Origin: Arthrobacter luteolus NBRC 107841
Lineage (GTDB): Bacteria > Actinomycetota > Actinomycetes > Actinomycetales > Micrococcaceae
Assembly: GCF_001552075.1 (NCBI RefSeq)
Contig: NZ_BCQM01000006.1
Location: 62,001 to 126,000 of the forward strand
Reading direction: 5' to 3'
DNA length: 64,000 nt
Shown here: in pieces, positions 25,901-33,698 of the stretch
How positions within the stretch are numbered: the stretch's first letter is position 1
How the letters are laid out: each line of letters starts with the position of its first letter
Position numbers and translations under genes: made by a program
The notes under the pieces: model-generated
Database searches by the model: none
Told to the model about the DNA's origin: nothing
Seen by the model: the letters and a program-made list of their open reading frames with translations, nothing else

Positions 25901-26448
25901 TCGCCGTTTCCGTCGACGTCGATCCACAGCTTTCCGGCCGTTCCGCCGCGGTACCGCTTCCAGCGGGCCGGTTCCCGGCTAAGCACTGAACCGATGACCA
26001 CGGGGCGTTCGTCACCCAGCACCGGGCCCTCGGCGAGCGTGTCAAGGGGACCGTAGGGCAGGCGCACCGGCGCGGAGCCGTCCAGCGGCACCTCATAGGC
26101 CCACCGCAGCCTGAAATCCTCGAATTCGAACGGGCTCGTGGCAATGACTTTCCCGGCCGGACTGAATCCGCGCACGCGTGTGTTCTGGTTGCCCCAGAAC
26201 GTCAGCTGCCGGAAATCCCCTCCCTCGGTGTCAGCGGTGACCACTTCCGGGGCACCGCCCTGCACGACCGTCCAGGCAATCCGTGACCCGTCTGGGGAGA
26301 ACTTCGGGTTCCGGGCCGGCAGCTGAAGGGAGGAAACGCGCCAGGCCCGGCCGCCGGAAAGCGGGGCAACCCAGACGTCGTCCTCAGCCACAAACGCCAC
26401 GCGGTCGCCGTGGAGGTCGGGATAGCGGAGGTAAGGAGTTGAACTCAT
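22930..26448 (-). CDS. Tricorn-type S41 peptidase
   Basis: A 1172-residue homologue of the tricorn protease, which degrades peptides downstream of the proteasome. The N-terminal half carries WD40/beta-propeller repeats (SPDGSRIAWT, FSDHEGYGNIYS, FSPDSRWLAWAEP). Next come the C1 core with LGTSHAYV (catalytic His), a PDZ domain around PGDIIAAVDGLPV, and the C2 core with IIDVRHNRGGHTSQ and the nucleophile near Ser1044 in DEFAGSDGDIVTQ. It is about 100 residues longer than typical because of a Pro/Ala/Glu-rich insertion at residues 367-443 (25120-25350) between the propellers. No signal peptide, so cytosolic. The kinase-like gene ends ten bases upstream of its start, so the two are probably co-transcribed. 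Confidence 0.93.
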   Translation of the reverse strand: MSSTPYLRYPDLHGDRVAFVAEDDVWVAPLSGGRAWRVSSLQLPARNPKFSPDGSRIAWTVVQGGAPEVVTADTEGGDFRQLTFWGNQNTRVRGFSPAGKVIATSPFEFEDFRLRWAYEVPLDGSAPVRLPYGPLDTLAEGPVLGDERPVVIGSVLSREPARWKRYRGGTAGKLWIDVDGNGEFTRLVPELDGNLAYPMWVQGRIAFFSDHEGYGNIYSVTPQGTGLRRHTDFQDFYVRHPSSDGTRIIFESAGELWLMEDLDSEPARLNISLGSAGTGRRPRPLNAARSLASAMPDAAGKSSVVESHGTLHWLTHKDGPSRVIEATAGVRARLGRPLPGGRAVFVADPGNEEALFIKDVFASLPSGSHAPAPAAPDLPAAVQEQPELPRPVSAAGRSLGGPAAEIAGTETSQAAAEDTGAGAVSGGGASEAVLASQDTAMETGVSRIAFDAPTRTAELLPSPDGKLVAVATEKGQVYLLDVDARELSLIADEGHGAVDELAFSPDSRWLAWAEPVVGEGARARIRLRETSGAEPATLEVTDGRFHDHSPSFTPDGRFLAFLSERSFDPVYDTHGFDLGFPTSTKPFMVALAAVTPSPFGPAAHAVEKPEPEHTVESDDPAAPGSESAVEVRVDQERLAERLIAVPVPQGRYSKLRAADGALLWLAEDVYGVTGDGRANSGDRAPGKRLERFDLEKKDVSVLVPALGDYELSGDGSTVLLQHEHRLRAVPAAARADEDSAESTDVDLARIRVLLEPVKVWGQAFDEAWRLQRDFFWTPDMGGLDWEGVHARYRPLVENLGSHDDLVDLLWELHGELGTSHAYVTPAGVAEAGAGAQGFLGADLRPGPGGWEVVRILDPESSDPQAISPLSAPGADVRPGDIIAAVDGLPVPADKGPAALLVGAAGRVVELTVVRPEEGAAPGQRRIAVVPLRSEERLRYQNWVNGNRRAVRSASEGRFGYLHIPDMVASGWAQLHRDLDSEAAKDALIIDVRHNRGGHTSQLVAELIGRKVTAWSLPRGEQPGTYPAQSPRGPVVLLADEFAGSDGDIVTQVAKLRGIGPVIGTRTWGGVVGIDGRFALADGTGVTQPRYAYWFTGGIGFGVENRGVEPDIEVPYPPHAYAAGEDPQLEHGVGILKEMLSELPTDQPPAREGYPSLRPAPLPPRPQDTAADS

Positions 26449-26457
26449 ATCCCGATC

Positions 26458-28431
26458 CTATCTTTGTGCACCCCCGTCAGGCTCAAGCCCCGCCGCGGCA
26501 GGAAGCACCCTTGCGATCCTCCACCCCTGGCCGGTCCGCACGACTTCGAGGACAATTTCCTGCCGCCCGGCGGTCCCCGGTGCCGCCGTGGGGACGCCGT
26601 CTCCCCCCACCTGGGTGTAGGCCGAACTCTCGGTCGTGAGCGCTACCTGCTCCCGGGAATCCGGACCGCTGGAAGAGGTTCCAAGCCGCTCGGCCCGCAC
26701 TACCTCGACCGTGAGGCCAGCGAGCCGCTCGCCTCTGCTGTGGAGCAGCTCCACCCCGGCAAGGTCGGCCGTTTCCGCCGCGGAACCGGGCTGGTTGACC
26801 CAGCTGAGGATCACCGGATCACCCTCCGCAAAGGCCCGGGCCCGGAGGACCGACAATATCCGGACGGCCGCCACCGGGTCCTCCCCCGACAGTACGGACA
26901 GCTCTGCCTCCGCCGGTGAGCCGTTCTCCCCGATTCCCGCTGCCGCAGCGGCTCCCGCCGGGGCCTTGGAAGCACCCGTCCCACCGGCACTGCCTGGTAC
27001 ACCTGGGCTGAGTTCACCTGCTGGGGCGGGTTCACCAGCTGGGCTGTGTTCACCTGCTGGGGCGGGTTCACCAGCATCACCAGCTCCGGCGGGAGTGGGG
27101 TCAACACCTGGGCTGGGTTCACCGGCACCAACCGGGCTGCCGCCAGCCCCGAGGGCGCCCGGCAGTTCCACCTCACCTGCGGGCCGCAGAACTTCGGGTG
27201 CCAGGACCGCAACTCCGCCAAGACCTGTTGTCATGGCCACGAGGACGGCCGCTGCGCCCAGCCACCCCGGACTCCTGGCACGCCGCGCGCCGGCCCGGCG
27301 CCGGCGGTGCGGCTCCGCAGGTTCCGCCGGCCCGGAAGGCGCAGATCGCGGAAGCCCGCCCCGCCACCGGTCAGCTTCCTCCCACGGCGGTTTCCTGGCC
27401 CGGCGCCCTTTCCGTGCGAGGCGGCGCTTTCGGGGTTTCTTCCCCTGCTCCAAGATGCTCCGGCGGGTGCGCAGTTCGGGGCGGACACTTGGGTGCACTG
27501 CAGCCAGCAGATCGATCGGTTCAGCCGGTCTGGCCCGGAACACCTCCGCAGCGAATTTCTCCGCTGCCGGACGCTGCGCCGGGTCATCATCGAGGGCAGC
27601 ATCCAGCAGTGTCCGCAGCTCTGCTGCCAGTCGGGGCAGCAGCACCCGCAGCGGCGGCCGCAGCCCCGGCACCAGGGGACGGCCTGTCAGCATGAACCAT
27701 CCCAGCGCCCCGAGGGCGTAAACGTCTGCGTCAAGGGCAGCGCCGGCAACCTTGCCCTCCGTGCCTGGCAGCGGGGGCGGCGCGGTGAACCCCGGTGTCC
27801 CCACTCCGGCGTCGCGTCCTTCTCCGAGCATCCGGCTGGTGCCGAAGTCGGCCAGCAGGGGTTTGCCGTTCGCGGTAAACAACACGTTGCCGGGTGCCAC
27901 GTCGCCATGCGCGTTTCCCTCGGCATGCAGGCAGGCCAATGCACGTGCGACGGCCACCAGCACAGTAACGGTCTCACCCTCGCTCAGCGTTTTCCGGACG
28001 GCCACCAGACGGGCGAGACTGTCTCCGGGAGCGTACTCCAGCAGCAGCCCCGGACCGTCCGCAGTTGCCAGCAGCCCGTGGACGCCCAGGAGGTTCTCAT
28101 GCCTGAGCCTGGAGCGGATCGCCAGCTCCCGCCGCAGCTCAAACTCGTCGGTGTCCCCCGGGCTGTGCGGGATTTTGAGGGCGAAACGGGTACCTTCGGC
28201 CGGCCGTTCCGCCAGCCAGACCGCCGCCGCGCCGCCCTGGCCCAGGCATCTGCCGATCCGCCACCCGGGTTCCTGCACCGAAGGACGGCGCGCCGCGCTC
28301 ATGGACCCTGCGGCTTCTGCGGCTTCCATGGCTCCAGTGGCTTCTGCGGCATCGCCAGTGTCCGGCCGCGCTCCGGCGGGCAGGCGGATCTCCCTGCCTG
28401 CATCCTGGCTTTCCTGCCCTGCTCTTTCCAT
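26458..28431 (-). CDS. Atypical transmembrane serine/threonine kinase-like protein
   Basis: A 657-residue protein with an N-terminal kinase fold, a helix at about 389-411 and an extracytoplasmic C-terminus. The Gly-rich loop LGQGGAAAVW (63-72), Lys86 in FALKIP and the DFG motif (195-197) are present. The catalytic loop reads HGDVAPGN (175-182), so Gly replaces the Arg and Ala179 the conserved Lys of HRDLKPEN, although Asp177 and Asn182 remain. Residues about 320-385 are very basic. After the membrane helix come GEPAPAG-type repeats and a C-terminal domain of about 130 residues resembling an NTF2-like or sensor fold. It lies directly upstream of the tricorn-type gene. It may be a weak kinase, a pseudokinase or a receptor. 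Start ATG 28431 has no good ribosome-binding site; ATG at residue 44 is an alternative. Confidence 0.82.
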   Translation of the reverse strand: MERAGQESQDAGREIRLPAGARPDTGDAAEATGAMEAAEAAGSMSAARRPSVQEPGWRIGRCLGQGGAAAVWLAERPAEGTRFALKIPHSPGDTDEFELRRELAIRSRLRHENLLGVHGLLATADGPGLLLEYAPGDSLARLVAVRKTLSEGETVTVLVAVARALACLHAEGNAHGDVAPGNVLFTANGKPLLADFGTSRMLGEGRDAGVGTPGFTAPPPLPGTEGKVAGAALDADVYALGALGWFMLTGRPLVPGLRPPLRVLLPRLAAELRTLLDAALDDDPAQRPAAEKFAAEVFRARPAEPIDLLAAVHPSVRPELRTRRSILEQGKKPRKRRLARKGRRARKPPWEEADRWRGGLPRSAPSGPAEPAEPHRRRRAGARRARSPGWLGAAAVLVAMTTGLGGVAVLAPEVLRPAGEVELPGALGAGGSPVGAGEPSPGVDPTPAGAGDAGEPAPAGEHSPAGEPAPAGELSPGVPGSAGGTGASKAPAGAAAAAGIGENGSPAEAELSVLSGEDPVAAVRILSVLRARAFAEGDPVILSWVNQPGSAAETADLAGVELLHSRGERLAGLTVEVVRAERLGTSSSGPDSREQVALTTESSAYTQVGGDGVPTAAPGTAGRQEIVLEVVRTGQGWRIARVLPAAAGLEPDGGAQR

Positions 28432-28530
28432 GCCGACAGTTCTAGCGTGGACTGCTGATTCCTGCAGAAGTTATCCACAGCCAGCCATGCACGTGACGCG
28501 GCTCATAGCATTCCCGGGTGTGACAGGCGC

Positions 28531-28536
28531 TACGCT
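28531..28536 (+). promoter_or_regulatory. Candidate -10 hexamer for leaderless lipB
   Basis: TACGCT is followed by exactly six bases and ATG 28543. No ribosome-binding site is visible. Confidence 0.45.
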
Positions 28537-28542
28537 GACCCT

Positions 28543-29256
28543 ATGGAGTTGGAGTTTCAACGCGTTGGCTTTGCCCCGGATTATGTCGATTATCAGGACG
28601 GCTGGGATCTGCAGCGCAGCGTACACACTGAAGTGAGCGCCGGTACACGGCCCGGAACGGTCCTGATGCTGGAACATCTCGCCGTTTATACGGCAGGACG
28701 GCGGACCGAGGCACATGAGCGCCCCTTCGACGGCACCCCCGTTATCAACGTGGACCGCGGCGGCAAACTGACCTGGCACGGCCCCGGCCAGCTGGTGGGC
28801 TACCCCATCCTCCGCCTGCCCGATCCCGTCCTGGTGGTGGACTATGTTGCCGCCCTGGAGGACGCCCTGCTCACAGTGCTGGCAGGCTACGGGCTTCATG
28901 GCGAACGTGTCGAAGGACGCTCCGGCGTCTGGATCCGCGGGGACGGTACCCGCCAGGACCGGAAAATTGCCGCAGTCGGAATCCGGGTTGACCATGGGGT
29001 CACCATGCATGGATTCGCCTTGAACTGCAGCAATGACCTCAATCCCTACGCTCAAATCATCGCCTGCGGCATCACCGATGCCGGAACCACCTCCATCAGT
29101 GAGGAACTCGGCGCGCCGGTATCGCCGGCAGACATCGCGGACCGGGTGGAAATCGAGCTCCTCCGCACCCTCGGCGCCCTGGTGAACAAGCCGGGAGCAG
29201 CCCCCTCAGCCACAGCAGACACCGGCGCCGTCCGGAACGAAGGAGCCCTGAAGTGA
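28543..29256 (+). CDS. lipB: Lipoyl(octanoyl) transferase
   Basis: LipB moves octanoyl groups from acyl carrier protein to lipoyl domains of E2 and GcvH. The 237-residue protein contains the family signature [19 protein letters not shown], the lysine in KIAAVGIRV and the catalytic cysteine in IIACGI. The last 30 residues are a variable Ala/Pro tail. Its stop codon overlaps the lipA GTG as GTGA, so the two enzymes are made together. It lies 7 kb from its E2 substrate gene. Transcription may be leaderless. Confidence 0.97.
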   Translation: MELEFQRVGFAPDYVDYQDGWDLQRSVHTEVSAGTRPGTVLMLEHLAVYTAGRRTEAHERPFDGTPVINVDRGGKLTWHGPGQLVGYPILRLPDPVLVVDYVAALEDALLTVLAGYGLHGERVEGRSGVWIRGDGTRQDRKIAAVGIRVDHGVTMHGFALNCSNDLNPYAQIIACGITDAGTTSISEELGAPVSPADIADRVEIELLRTLGALVNKPGAAPSATADTGAVRNEGALK

Positions 29257-30257
29257 CACTCGCCCCCGAAGGCCGCCGCCTCCTGCGGATTGAGCAGCGC
29301 AATGTCGCCGTGCCGGTGGAACGCAAACCTGATTGGATCAAGGCCAAGGTCAACATCGGCCCGGAGTATGTCCAGCTTAAGAACCAGGTCAAAAAGGAAG
29401 GGCTGCACACCGTCTGCGAAGAGGCTGGCTGTCCGAATATTTTCGAGTGCTGGGAAGACAAAGAAGCTACCTTCCTTATCGGGGGTTCCGAGTGCACCCG
29501 GCGCTGCGACTTCTGCCAGATTGATACCGGCAAGCCCTCGCCCGTGGACCGGATGGAGCCCTTCAAAGTGGCCCGGTCCGTCCAGTCGATGAACCTGCGC
29601 TATGCCACGGTCACCGGGGTGGCCCGCGACGATCTGGCAGACGAAGGCACCTGGCTCTACGCGGAAACCATCCGCCAGATTCACGCACTCAACCCGGGGA
29701 CCGGCGTCGAGATCCTGATCCCGGATTTCTCCGGCAAACCCGAGCACATCCAGGCGATCTGCGATGCATCGCCCGAGGTCTTTGCCCACAATGTGGAAAC
29801 GGTTCCCCGCCTGTTCAAGCGGATCCGCCCGGCCTTCCGTTATGAGCGTTCCCTGGACGTGATCACGCAGGGGCAGGCCCTGGGCATGGTGACCAAGTCC
29901 AACCTGATCCTGGGCATGGGCGAAACGCGTGAGGAGATCTCGGGTGCCCTGCGCGACCTGCGGGGCGCCGGCTGCGACCTGCTCACCATTACCCAGTACC
30001 TCCGGCCCAGTGAACGCCATCTGCCGGTGGACCGCTGGGTCAAGCCCGAGGAGTTCGTCGAGCTCAGCGACGAAGCCACAGAGCTCGGTTTCCTGGGTGT
30101 GATGAGCGGGCCGCTGGTCCGTTCTTCCTACCGCGCCGGCCGGCTCTGGGCCGGAGCCATGCGCAAGAAGGGGCGCGAGCTTCCGCCCAACCTGGCCCAC
30201 ATCGAGGATTCCGGCACGGCAGCCCAGGAAGCATCCTCCATCCTGGCCCGGCGCTGA
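29253..30257 (+). CDS. lipA: Lipoyl synthase
   Basis: Radical-SAM enzyme that inserts two sulfurs into protein-bound octanoyl groups. The 334-residue protein has the auxiliary cluster motif at Cys55, Cys60 and Cys66 ([12 protein letters not shown]), the radical-SAM motif at Cys81, Cys85 and Cys88 (CTRRCDFC), and the C-terminal RSSYRAG with the serine that ligates the auxiliary cluster. Start GTG 29253 overlaps lipB by 4 nt. Length is normal. It is followed after about 100 bases by a DUF4191 protein, a common neighbour in Actinobacteria. Confidence 0.98.
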   Translation: MTLAPEGRRLLRIEQRNVAVPVERKPDWIKAKVNIGPEYVQLKNQVKKEGLHTVCEEAGCPNIFECWEDKEATFLIGGSECTRRCDFCQIDTGKPSPVDRMEPFKVARSVQSMNLRYATVTGVARDDLADEGTWLYAETIRQIHALNPGTGVEILIPDFSGKPEHIQAICDASPEVFAHNVETVPRLFKRIRPAFRYERSLDVITQGQALGMVTKSNLILGMGETREEISGALRDLRGAGCDLLTITQYLRPSERHLPVDRWVKPEEFVELSDEATELGFLGVMSGPLVRSSYRAGRLWAGAMRKKGRELPPNLAHIEDSGTAAQEASSILARR

Positions 30258-30339
30258 CCTTCGTCTCCACACCAAATACCCGCTGCAATCCTCGCCGACT
30301 ACCCGAGTCACAGGGAGAAGATGCCGCGCCTTCATCACG

Positions 30340-30345
30340 TAGAAT
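30340..30345 (+). promoter_or_regulatory. Candidate -10 hexamer upstream of the DUF4191 gene
   Basis: TAGAAT lies nine bases before ATG 30355 with no ribosome-binding site between, so the message would be leaderless or nearly so. Confidence 0.45.
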
Positions 30346-30354
30346 TGACTTATT

Positions 30355-31107
30355 ATGGCCAACAGCACTGATTCCGACGCATCCAAGGGCGCCCGCCGCG
30401 GCCTCTTCTCCCGCAAACCGAAAGCGGAAAAGAAGAACAAGCAGCCCGGCCGCATGAAACAGATCGCCGATGTCTTCAAGATGACGCGGCGCAACGATCC
30501 CAGCGTGGTCTGGTGGATGGCAGGTGCATTCTTCGGCATCATCATCCTCGGTCTGGCCATCGGCTTCCTGATCGACAACTGGGTCACGATGCTCATCATC
30601 GCCATCCCGCTGGGTCTGCTGGCCGCTGTCTTCATCCTCTCGCGGCGTGCCGAACGCGCAGCTTTTTCACAGATTGAAGGCCAGCCCGGTGCGTCGGGTG
30701 CAGCCCTGAGCGTGCTGCGCCGCGGCTGGATCCTGGAAGAGCAGCCGGTTGCCGTCAGCCCGCGCACCCAGGATGCCGTGTTCCGCGCGATTGGCCGCCC
30801 GGGCATTGTGCTGGTCACCGAAGGCCCGTCCAACCGGGTGCGGACACTCGTGGACGGCGAACGCCGGAAGATGAACCGCATTGCGCCGAACGTTCCCATC
30901 CATGTCATCCAGACCGGCCGCGGCGAAGGCCAGGTCCCGCTCCAGCAGGTGGCCAAAAAGGTCCGGAAGCTGAAGAAGTCGCTGACCAAGCAGGAAGTCC
31001 AGGCCGTCAACAAGCGCCTGTCCGCCCTGGGCCAGCGCCTCCCCATCCCCAAGGGCATCGACCCCTACAAGGCCCGCCCTGACCGCAAGGCAGCACGCGG
31101 ACGCTAG
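30355..31107 (+). CDS. DUF4191 domain membrane protein
   Basis: A 250-residue protein with a basic N-terminus, two adjacent membrane helices (about 57-78 and 82-102) and a basic cytoplasmic C-terminal domain. The sequence between (SVVWWMAGAFF, LIDNWVTMLI) and the GWILEEQPVAVSPRTQDAVFR segment match DUF4191, a family found after lipA in most Actinobacteria. Its function is unknown; the lasting neighbourhood with lipoate synthesis is its only clue. A strong terminator follows. Confidence 0.93.
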   Translation: MANSTDSDASKGARRGLFSRKPKAEKKNKQPGRMKQIADVFKMTRRNDPSVVWWMAGAFFGIIILGLAIGFLIDNWVTMLIIAIPLGLLAAVFILSRRAERAAFSQIEGQPGASGAALSVLRRGWILEEQPVAVSPRTQDAVFRAIGRPGIVLVTEGPSNRVRTLVDGERRKMNRIAPNVPIHVIQTGRGEGQVPLQQVAKKVRKLKKSLTKQEVQAVNKRLSALGQRLPIPKGIDPYKARPDRKAARGR

Positions 31108-31140
31108 CCAGGATGCCGGCAGCGGACAGCTGAACATCGA

Positions 31141-31170
31141 AAAGGACCCTTCGTTGAAGGGTCCTTTTTC
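31141..31170 (+). terminator. Terminator after the DUF4191 gene
   Basis: AAAGGACCCTTC (31141-31152) pairs perfectly with GAAGGGTCCTTT (31156-31167) and runs into TTTTTC. Confidence 0.93.
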
Positions 31171-31248
31171 GTGGGCGGGACTCTGGGGCGGCTGGTAGTT
31201 GAAGCCTCCGTCAGGGGGCTCCCCCGCCACTTGGGACTCCTGCCGCGG

Positions 31249-31296
31249 CACAACGACAGGCGCAACGACAGGCGCAACGGCAGGCGCAACGGCAGC
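31249..31296. repeat. Four copies of a 12-bp tandem repeat
   Basis: Unit CGCAACGACAGG. Copies at 31249, 31261, 31273 and 31285 differ at one or two positions each. It lies between two terminators, so it is probably noncoding. Confidence 0.85.
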
Positions 31297-31384
31297 GAAG
31301 TCCCGTTCCATCCGATTTGCCGCACCCGGCTCGCACGGACCTGTGATCGCTGGAACTGCTGCCGGCCGGCACCCGAACATGCAA

Positions 31385-31414
31385 AGAGAGGACCCCTTAT
31401 TAGGGGCCCTCTCT
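31385..31414 (-). terminator. Terminator after the RDD gene
   Basis: Arms 31385-31397 and 31402-31414 form a 13-bp stem with one wobble on the minus strand, where it is followed by TTTGC. Confidence 0.75.
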
Positions 31415-31433
31415 GGTACGTACCTGTCGGTGG

Positions 31434-31883
31434 CTACCGGTTCCCGTGCTTTACCCGGACCAGGACGGTGTTCATGGCCTTGTCGTGGAGGCCGCGCTGG
31501 TCGGCGTCGAAAATCAGGGCCGGAATCACCAGGCAGATCAGAACGGACCGGACGACGCCGGCAAGGGGACCTGCGGCTGAACCGTCCACTTTTTGCACCT
31601 GGAGACTGAAAACCCGGTGCCCGATGCTGTAGCCGAGGAGGCTCACCAGAATGATCTGCTCCACGGCGAATACCAGCAGGTTTGCCGTTGCTGTTCCACC
31701 GAAGAACGCATAGGAGATGAGGGACGCCAGTGCCCAGTCGATGATGAGCGCGCCGAGCCGGGGACCTACCCGGGCAATGGATCCGGGACCTGTCCGGGGG
31801 CGGCCGAGCCGGCGGCCGGGCCAGTTTTCCTCATCGGACGGCGGGCCCTGGAGCCATGAACCTATGCTTCGTCTGTCAACCAC
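31434..31883 (-). CDS. RDD family membrane protein
   Basis: A 149-residue membrane protein of the RDD family. The domain begins RVGPRLGALIIDWALASL, has three hydrophobic segments (about 43-62, 66-88, 107-125) and ends with LHDKAMNTVLVRV, typical of the family. RDD proteins are of uncertain function; some act as ion exchangers. Start GTG 31883 lacks a ribosome-binding site but has TAGTCT six bases upstream, so it may be leaderless. It is divergent from glnA. Confidence 0.9.
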   Translation of the reverse strand: MVDRRSIGSWLQGPPSDEENWPGRRLGRPRTGPGSIARVGPRLGALIIDWALASLISYAFFGGTATANLLVFAVEQIILVSLLGYSIGHRVFSLQVQKVDGSAAGPLAGVVRSVLICLVIPALIFDADQRGLHDKAMNTVLVRVKHGNR

Positions 31884-31995
31884 GGTTTAAGACTACCGGC
31901 TGCGGCCGGTGCCCCGTCCCGCCGTCATGACTGCGGCTCCGGTGTGCTCCGGTGACCGGGCACACGCTAGGGTGGAGGAAAACGGCCCGGCGTAT

Positions 31996-32022
31996 GTAAC
32001 GTCGCGGAAACATTTGCGACAC
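31996..32022. promoter_or_regulatory. GlnR-like box upstream of glnA
   Basis: GTAAC-N6-GAAAC-N6-GACAC agrees with the actinobacterial GlnR consensus (gTnAc-n6-GaAAc repeated at 11-bp periods). It is 127-153 bases upstream of the glnA start. Whether this organism encodes GlnR cannot be seen in the window. Confidence 0.55.
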
Positions 32023-32148
32023 GGGCGGGTAATCGGGCCAGCCTAGAGTTACTGGAGTTACCGGATCAGCGGATTTTCCGCCCGGTGCCTGGACAGGTCC
32101 ACCGCCCGGGGCCTTGCCACCCAAACATTTATAAGGAGCATAGACACG

Positions 32149-33573
32149 ATGTTCAAGACTGCGGACGAGGTCCTCAAGTTCATCGCTGACGAAGATGTGA
32201 AGTTCGTCGACATCCGGTTCACCGACCTGCCCGGCGTACAGCAGCACTTCAATGTGCCGGCTAAGTCCGTTGACGCAGACTTCTTCATCCACGGCCAGCT
32301 CTTCGATGGTTCTTCCATCCGCGGTTTCCAGGGCATCGCCGAATCGGACATGCAGCTGATTCCCGATGTGACCACCGCGTTCCTGGATCCGTTCCGCATC
32401 GAGAAGACCCTCGCACTGAACTTCTCCATCGTGAACCCGCGCACCGGCGAACCCTACCTGCGCGATCCGCGCGGCGTCGCTGAGCGCGCCGAGGCCTACC
32501 TTGCCTCCACCGGTATTGCGGACACCGCCTTCTTTGCTCCTGAGGCGGAGTTCTTCATCTTCGACAACGTCCAGTACGAATCCGCTCCGCAGGGCAGCTT
32601 CTACAAGGTTGATTCCATCGAAGCACCGTGGAACAGCGGCCGCGAGGAAGAGGGCGGCAACCTGGGCAACAAGACCCCCTTCAAGGGCGGCTACTTCCCC
32701 GTCTCCCCCGTGGACAAGCAGGCTGACCTGCGCGATGCGATCTGCGTCGAGCTGGACAACGCCGGCCTTGAGGTTGAGCGGTCCCACCACGAGGTGGGCG
32801 GCGCCGGCCAGGCCGAAATCAACTACAAGTTCACCACGCTGACTCACGCAGCCGATGACCTGCAGAAGTTCAAGTACATCGTCAAGAACGTTGCCGATGC
32901 CTGGGGCAAGTCCGCCACCTTCATGCCGAAGCCGGTCTTCAACGACAACGGCTCGGGCATGCACTGCCACCAGTCGCTGTGGAACGGCGGCGAGCCGCTC
33001 TTCTATGACGAGAAGGGCTACGCCGGCCTGTCCGATCTGGCCCGCTGGTACATCGGCGGCCTGCTCAAGCATGCTTCCGCCGTCCTGGCCTTCACCAACC
33101 CGACGGTGAACTCCTACCGCCGCCTGGTCAAGGGCTTCGAAGCTCCGGTCAACATGGTTTACTCGCAGGGCAACCGCTCCGCCGGTATCCGTATCCCGAT
33201 CACGGGCTCCAACCCGAAGGCCAAGCGCATCGAGTTCCGCGCTCCGGACCCCTCCTCGAACCCGTACCTCGCCTTCGCTGCACAGCTGATGGCCGGCCTG
33301 GATGGCATCAAGAACCGCATCGAGCCGGCCGACCCGATCGACAAGGACCTCTACGAGCTCCCCGCCGAAGAGGCCAAGCACATCCAGAAGGCTCCGGGCT
33401 CCCTTGAGGAAGCCCTGCTGGCCCTGGAAGCCGACAACGAGTTCCTGCAGGCCGGCGGCGTGTTCACCCAGGACATGATCGATGCCTGGATCACGTACAA
33501 GCGCGAGCAGGAAATCTTCCCGCTGTCACTGCGCCCGAACCCCTTCGAGTTCGAGCTCTACTACGGCGTCTAA
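32149..33573 (+). CDS. glnA: Glutamine synthetase, type I (beta, adenylylatable)
   Basis: Main ammonium-assimilating enzyme, forming glutamine from glutamate, ammonia and ATP as a dodecamer. The 474-residue protein has the N-terminal DGSSIRGF, the ATP/metal motifs ([26 protein letters not shown]) and the adenylylation site at Tyr402 in DLYELPAEE. The GSI-beta insertion region is present. A GGAG box lies 11 bases before ATG 32149. The GlnR-like box upstream suggests nitrogen control of transcription. GlnE, 4 kb away, controls its activity by adenylylation. A strong terminator follows. Confidence 0.98.
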   Translation: MFKTADEVLKFIADEDVKFVDIRFTDLPGVQQHFNVPAKSVDADFFIHGQLFDGSSIRGFQGIAESDMQLIPDVTTAFLDPFRIEKTLALNFSIVNPRTGEPYLRDPRGVAERAEAYLASTGIADTAFFAPEAEFFIFDNVQYESAPQGSFYKVDSIEAPWNSGREEEGGNLGNKTPFKGGYFPVSPVDKQADLRDAICVELDNAGLEVERSHHEVGGAGQAEINYKFTTLTHAADDLQKFKYIVKNVADAWGKSATFMPKPVFNDNGSGMHCHQSLWNGGEPLFYDEKGYAGLSDLARWYIGGLLKHASAVLAFTNPTVNSYRRLVKGFEAPVNMVYSQGNRSAGIRIPITGSNPKAKRIEFRAPDPSSNPYLAFAAQLMAGLDGIKNRIEPADPIDKDLYELPAEEAKHIQKAPGSLEEALLALEADNEFLQAGGVFTQDMIDAWITYKREQEIFPLSLRPNPFEFELYYGV

Positions 33574-33605
33574 GCCTCCCCCCTCCGGCATTCAACGCCG
33601 GTATC

Positions 33606-33643
33606 AAGAAGGCCCGTGCAGCTCCTGCTGCACGGGCCTTCTT
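33606..33643 (+). terminator. Terminator after glnA
   Basis: A perfect 16-bp stem (33606-33621 with 33628-33643) with a 6-base loop; the right arm ends CTTCTT and runs into CATCC. Confidence 0.9.
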
Positions 33644-33698
33644 CATCCCGCACGGCTCTTCCGTTGACCAGAGCCGGGACCACGGGCAGGGTAGGGCC

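Larger units (their letters stand above)
31108..31433. other. 326-bp intergenic region between convergent DUF4191 and RDD genes
   Basis: It contains a plus-strand terminator (31141-31170), a 12-bp tandem repeat (31249-31296) and a minus-strand terminator (31385-31414). I see no gene in it. Confidence 0.75.

Noticed and set aside
29052-31058. 668-residue minus-strand open frame opposite lipB, lipA and the DUF4191 gene
   Set aside because: The plus-strand genes carry clear active-site motifs; the reverse frame has none.
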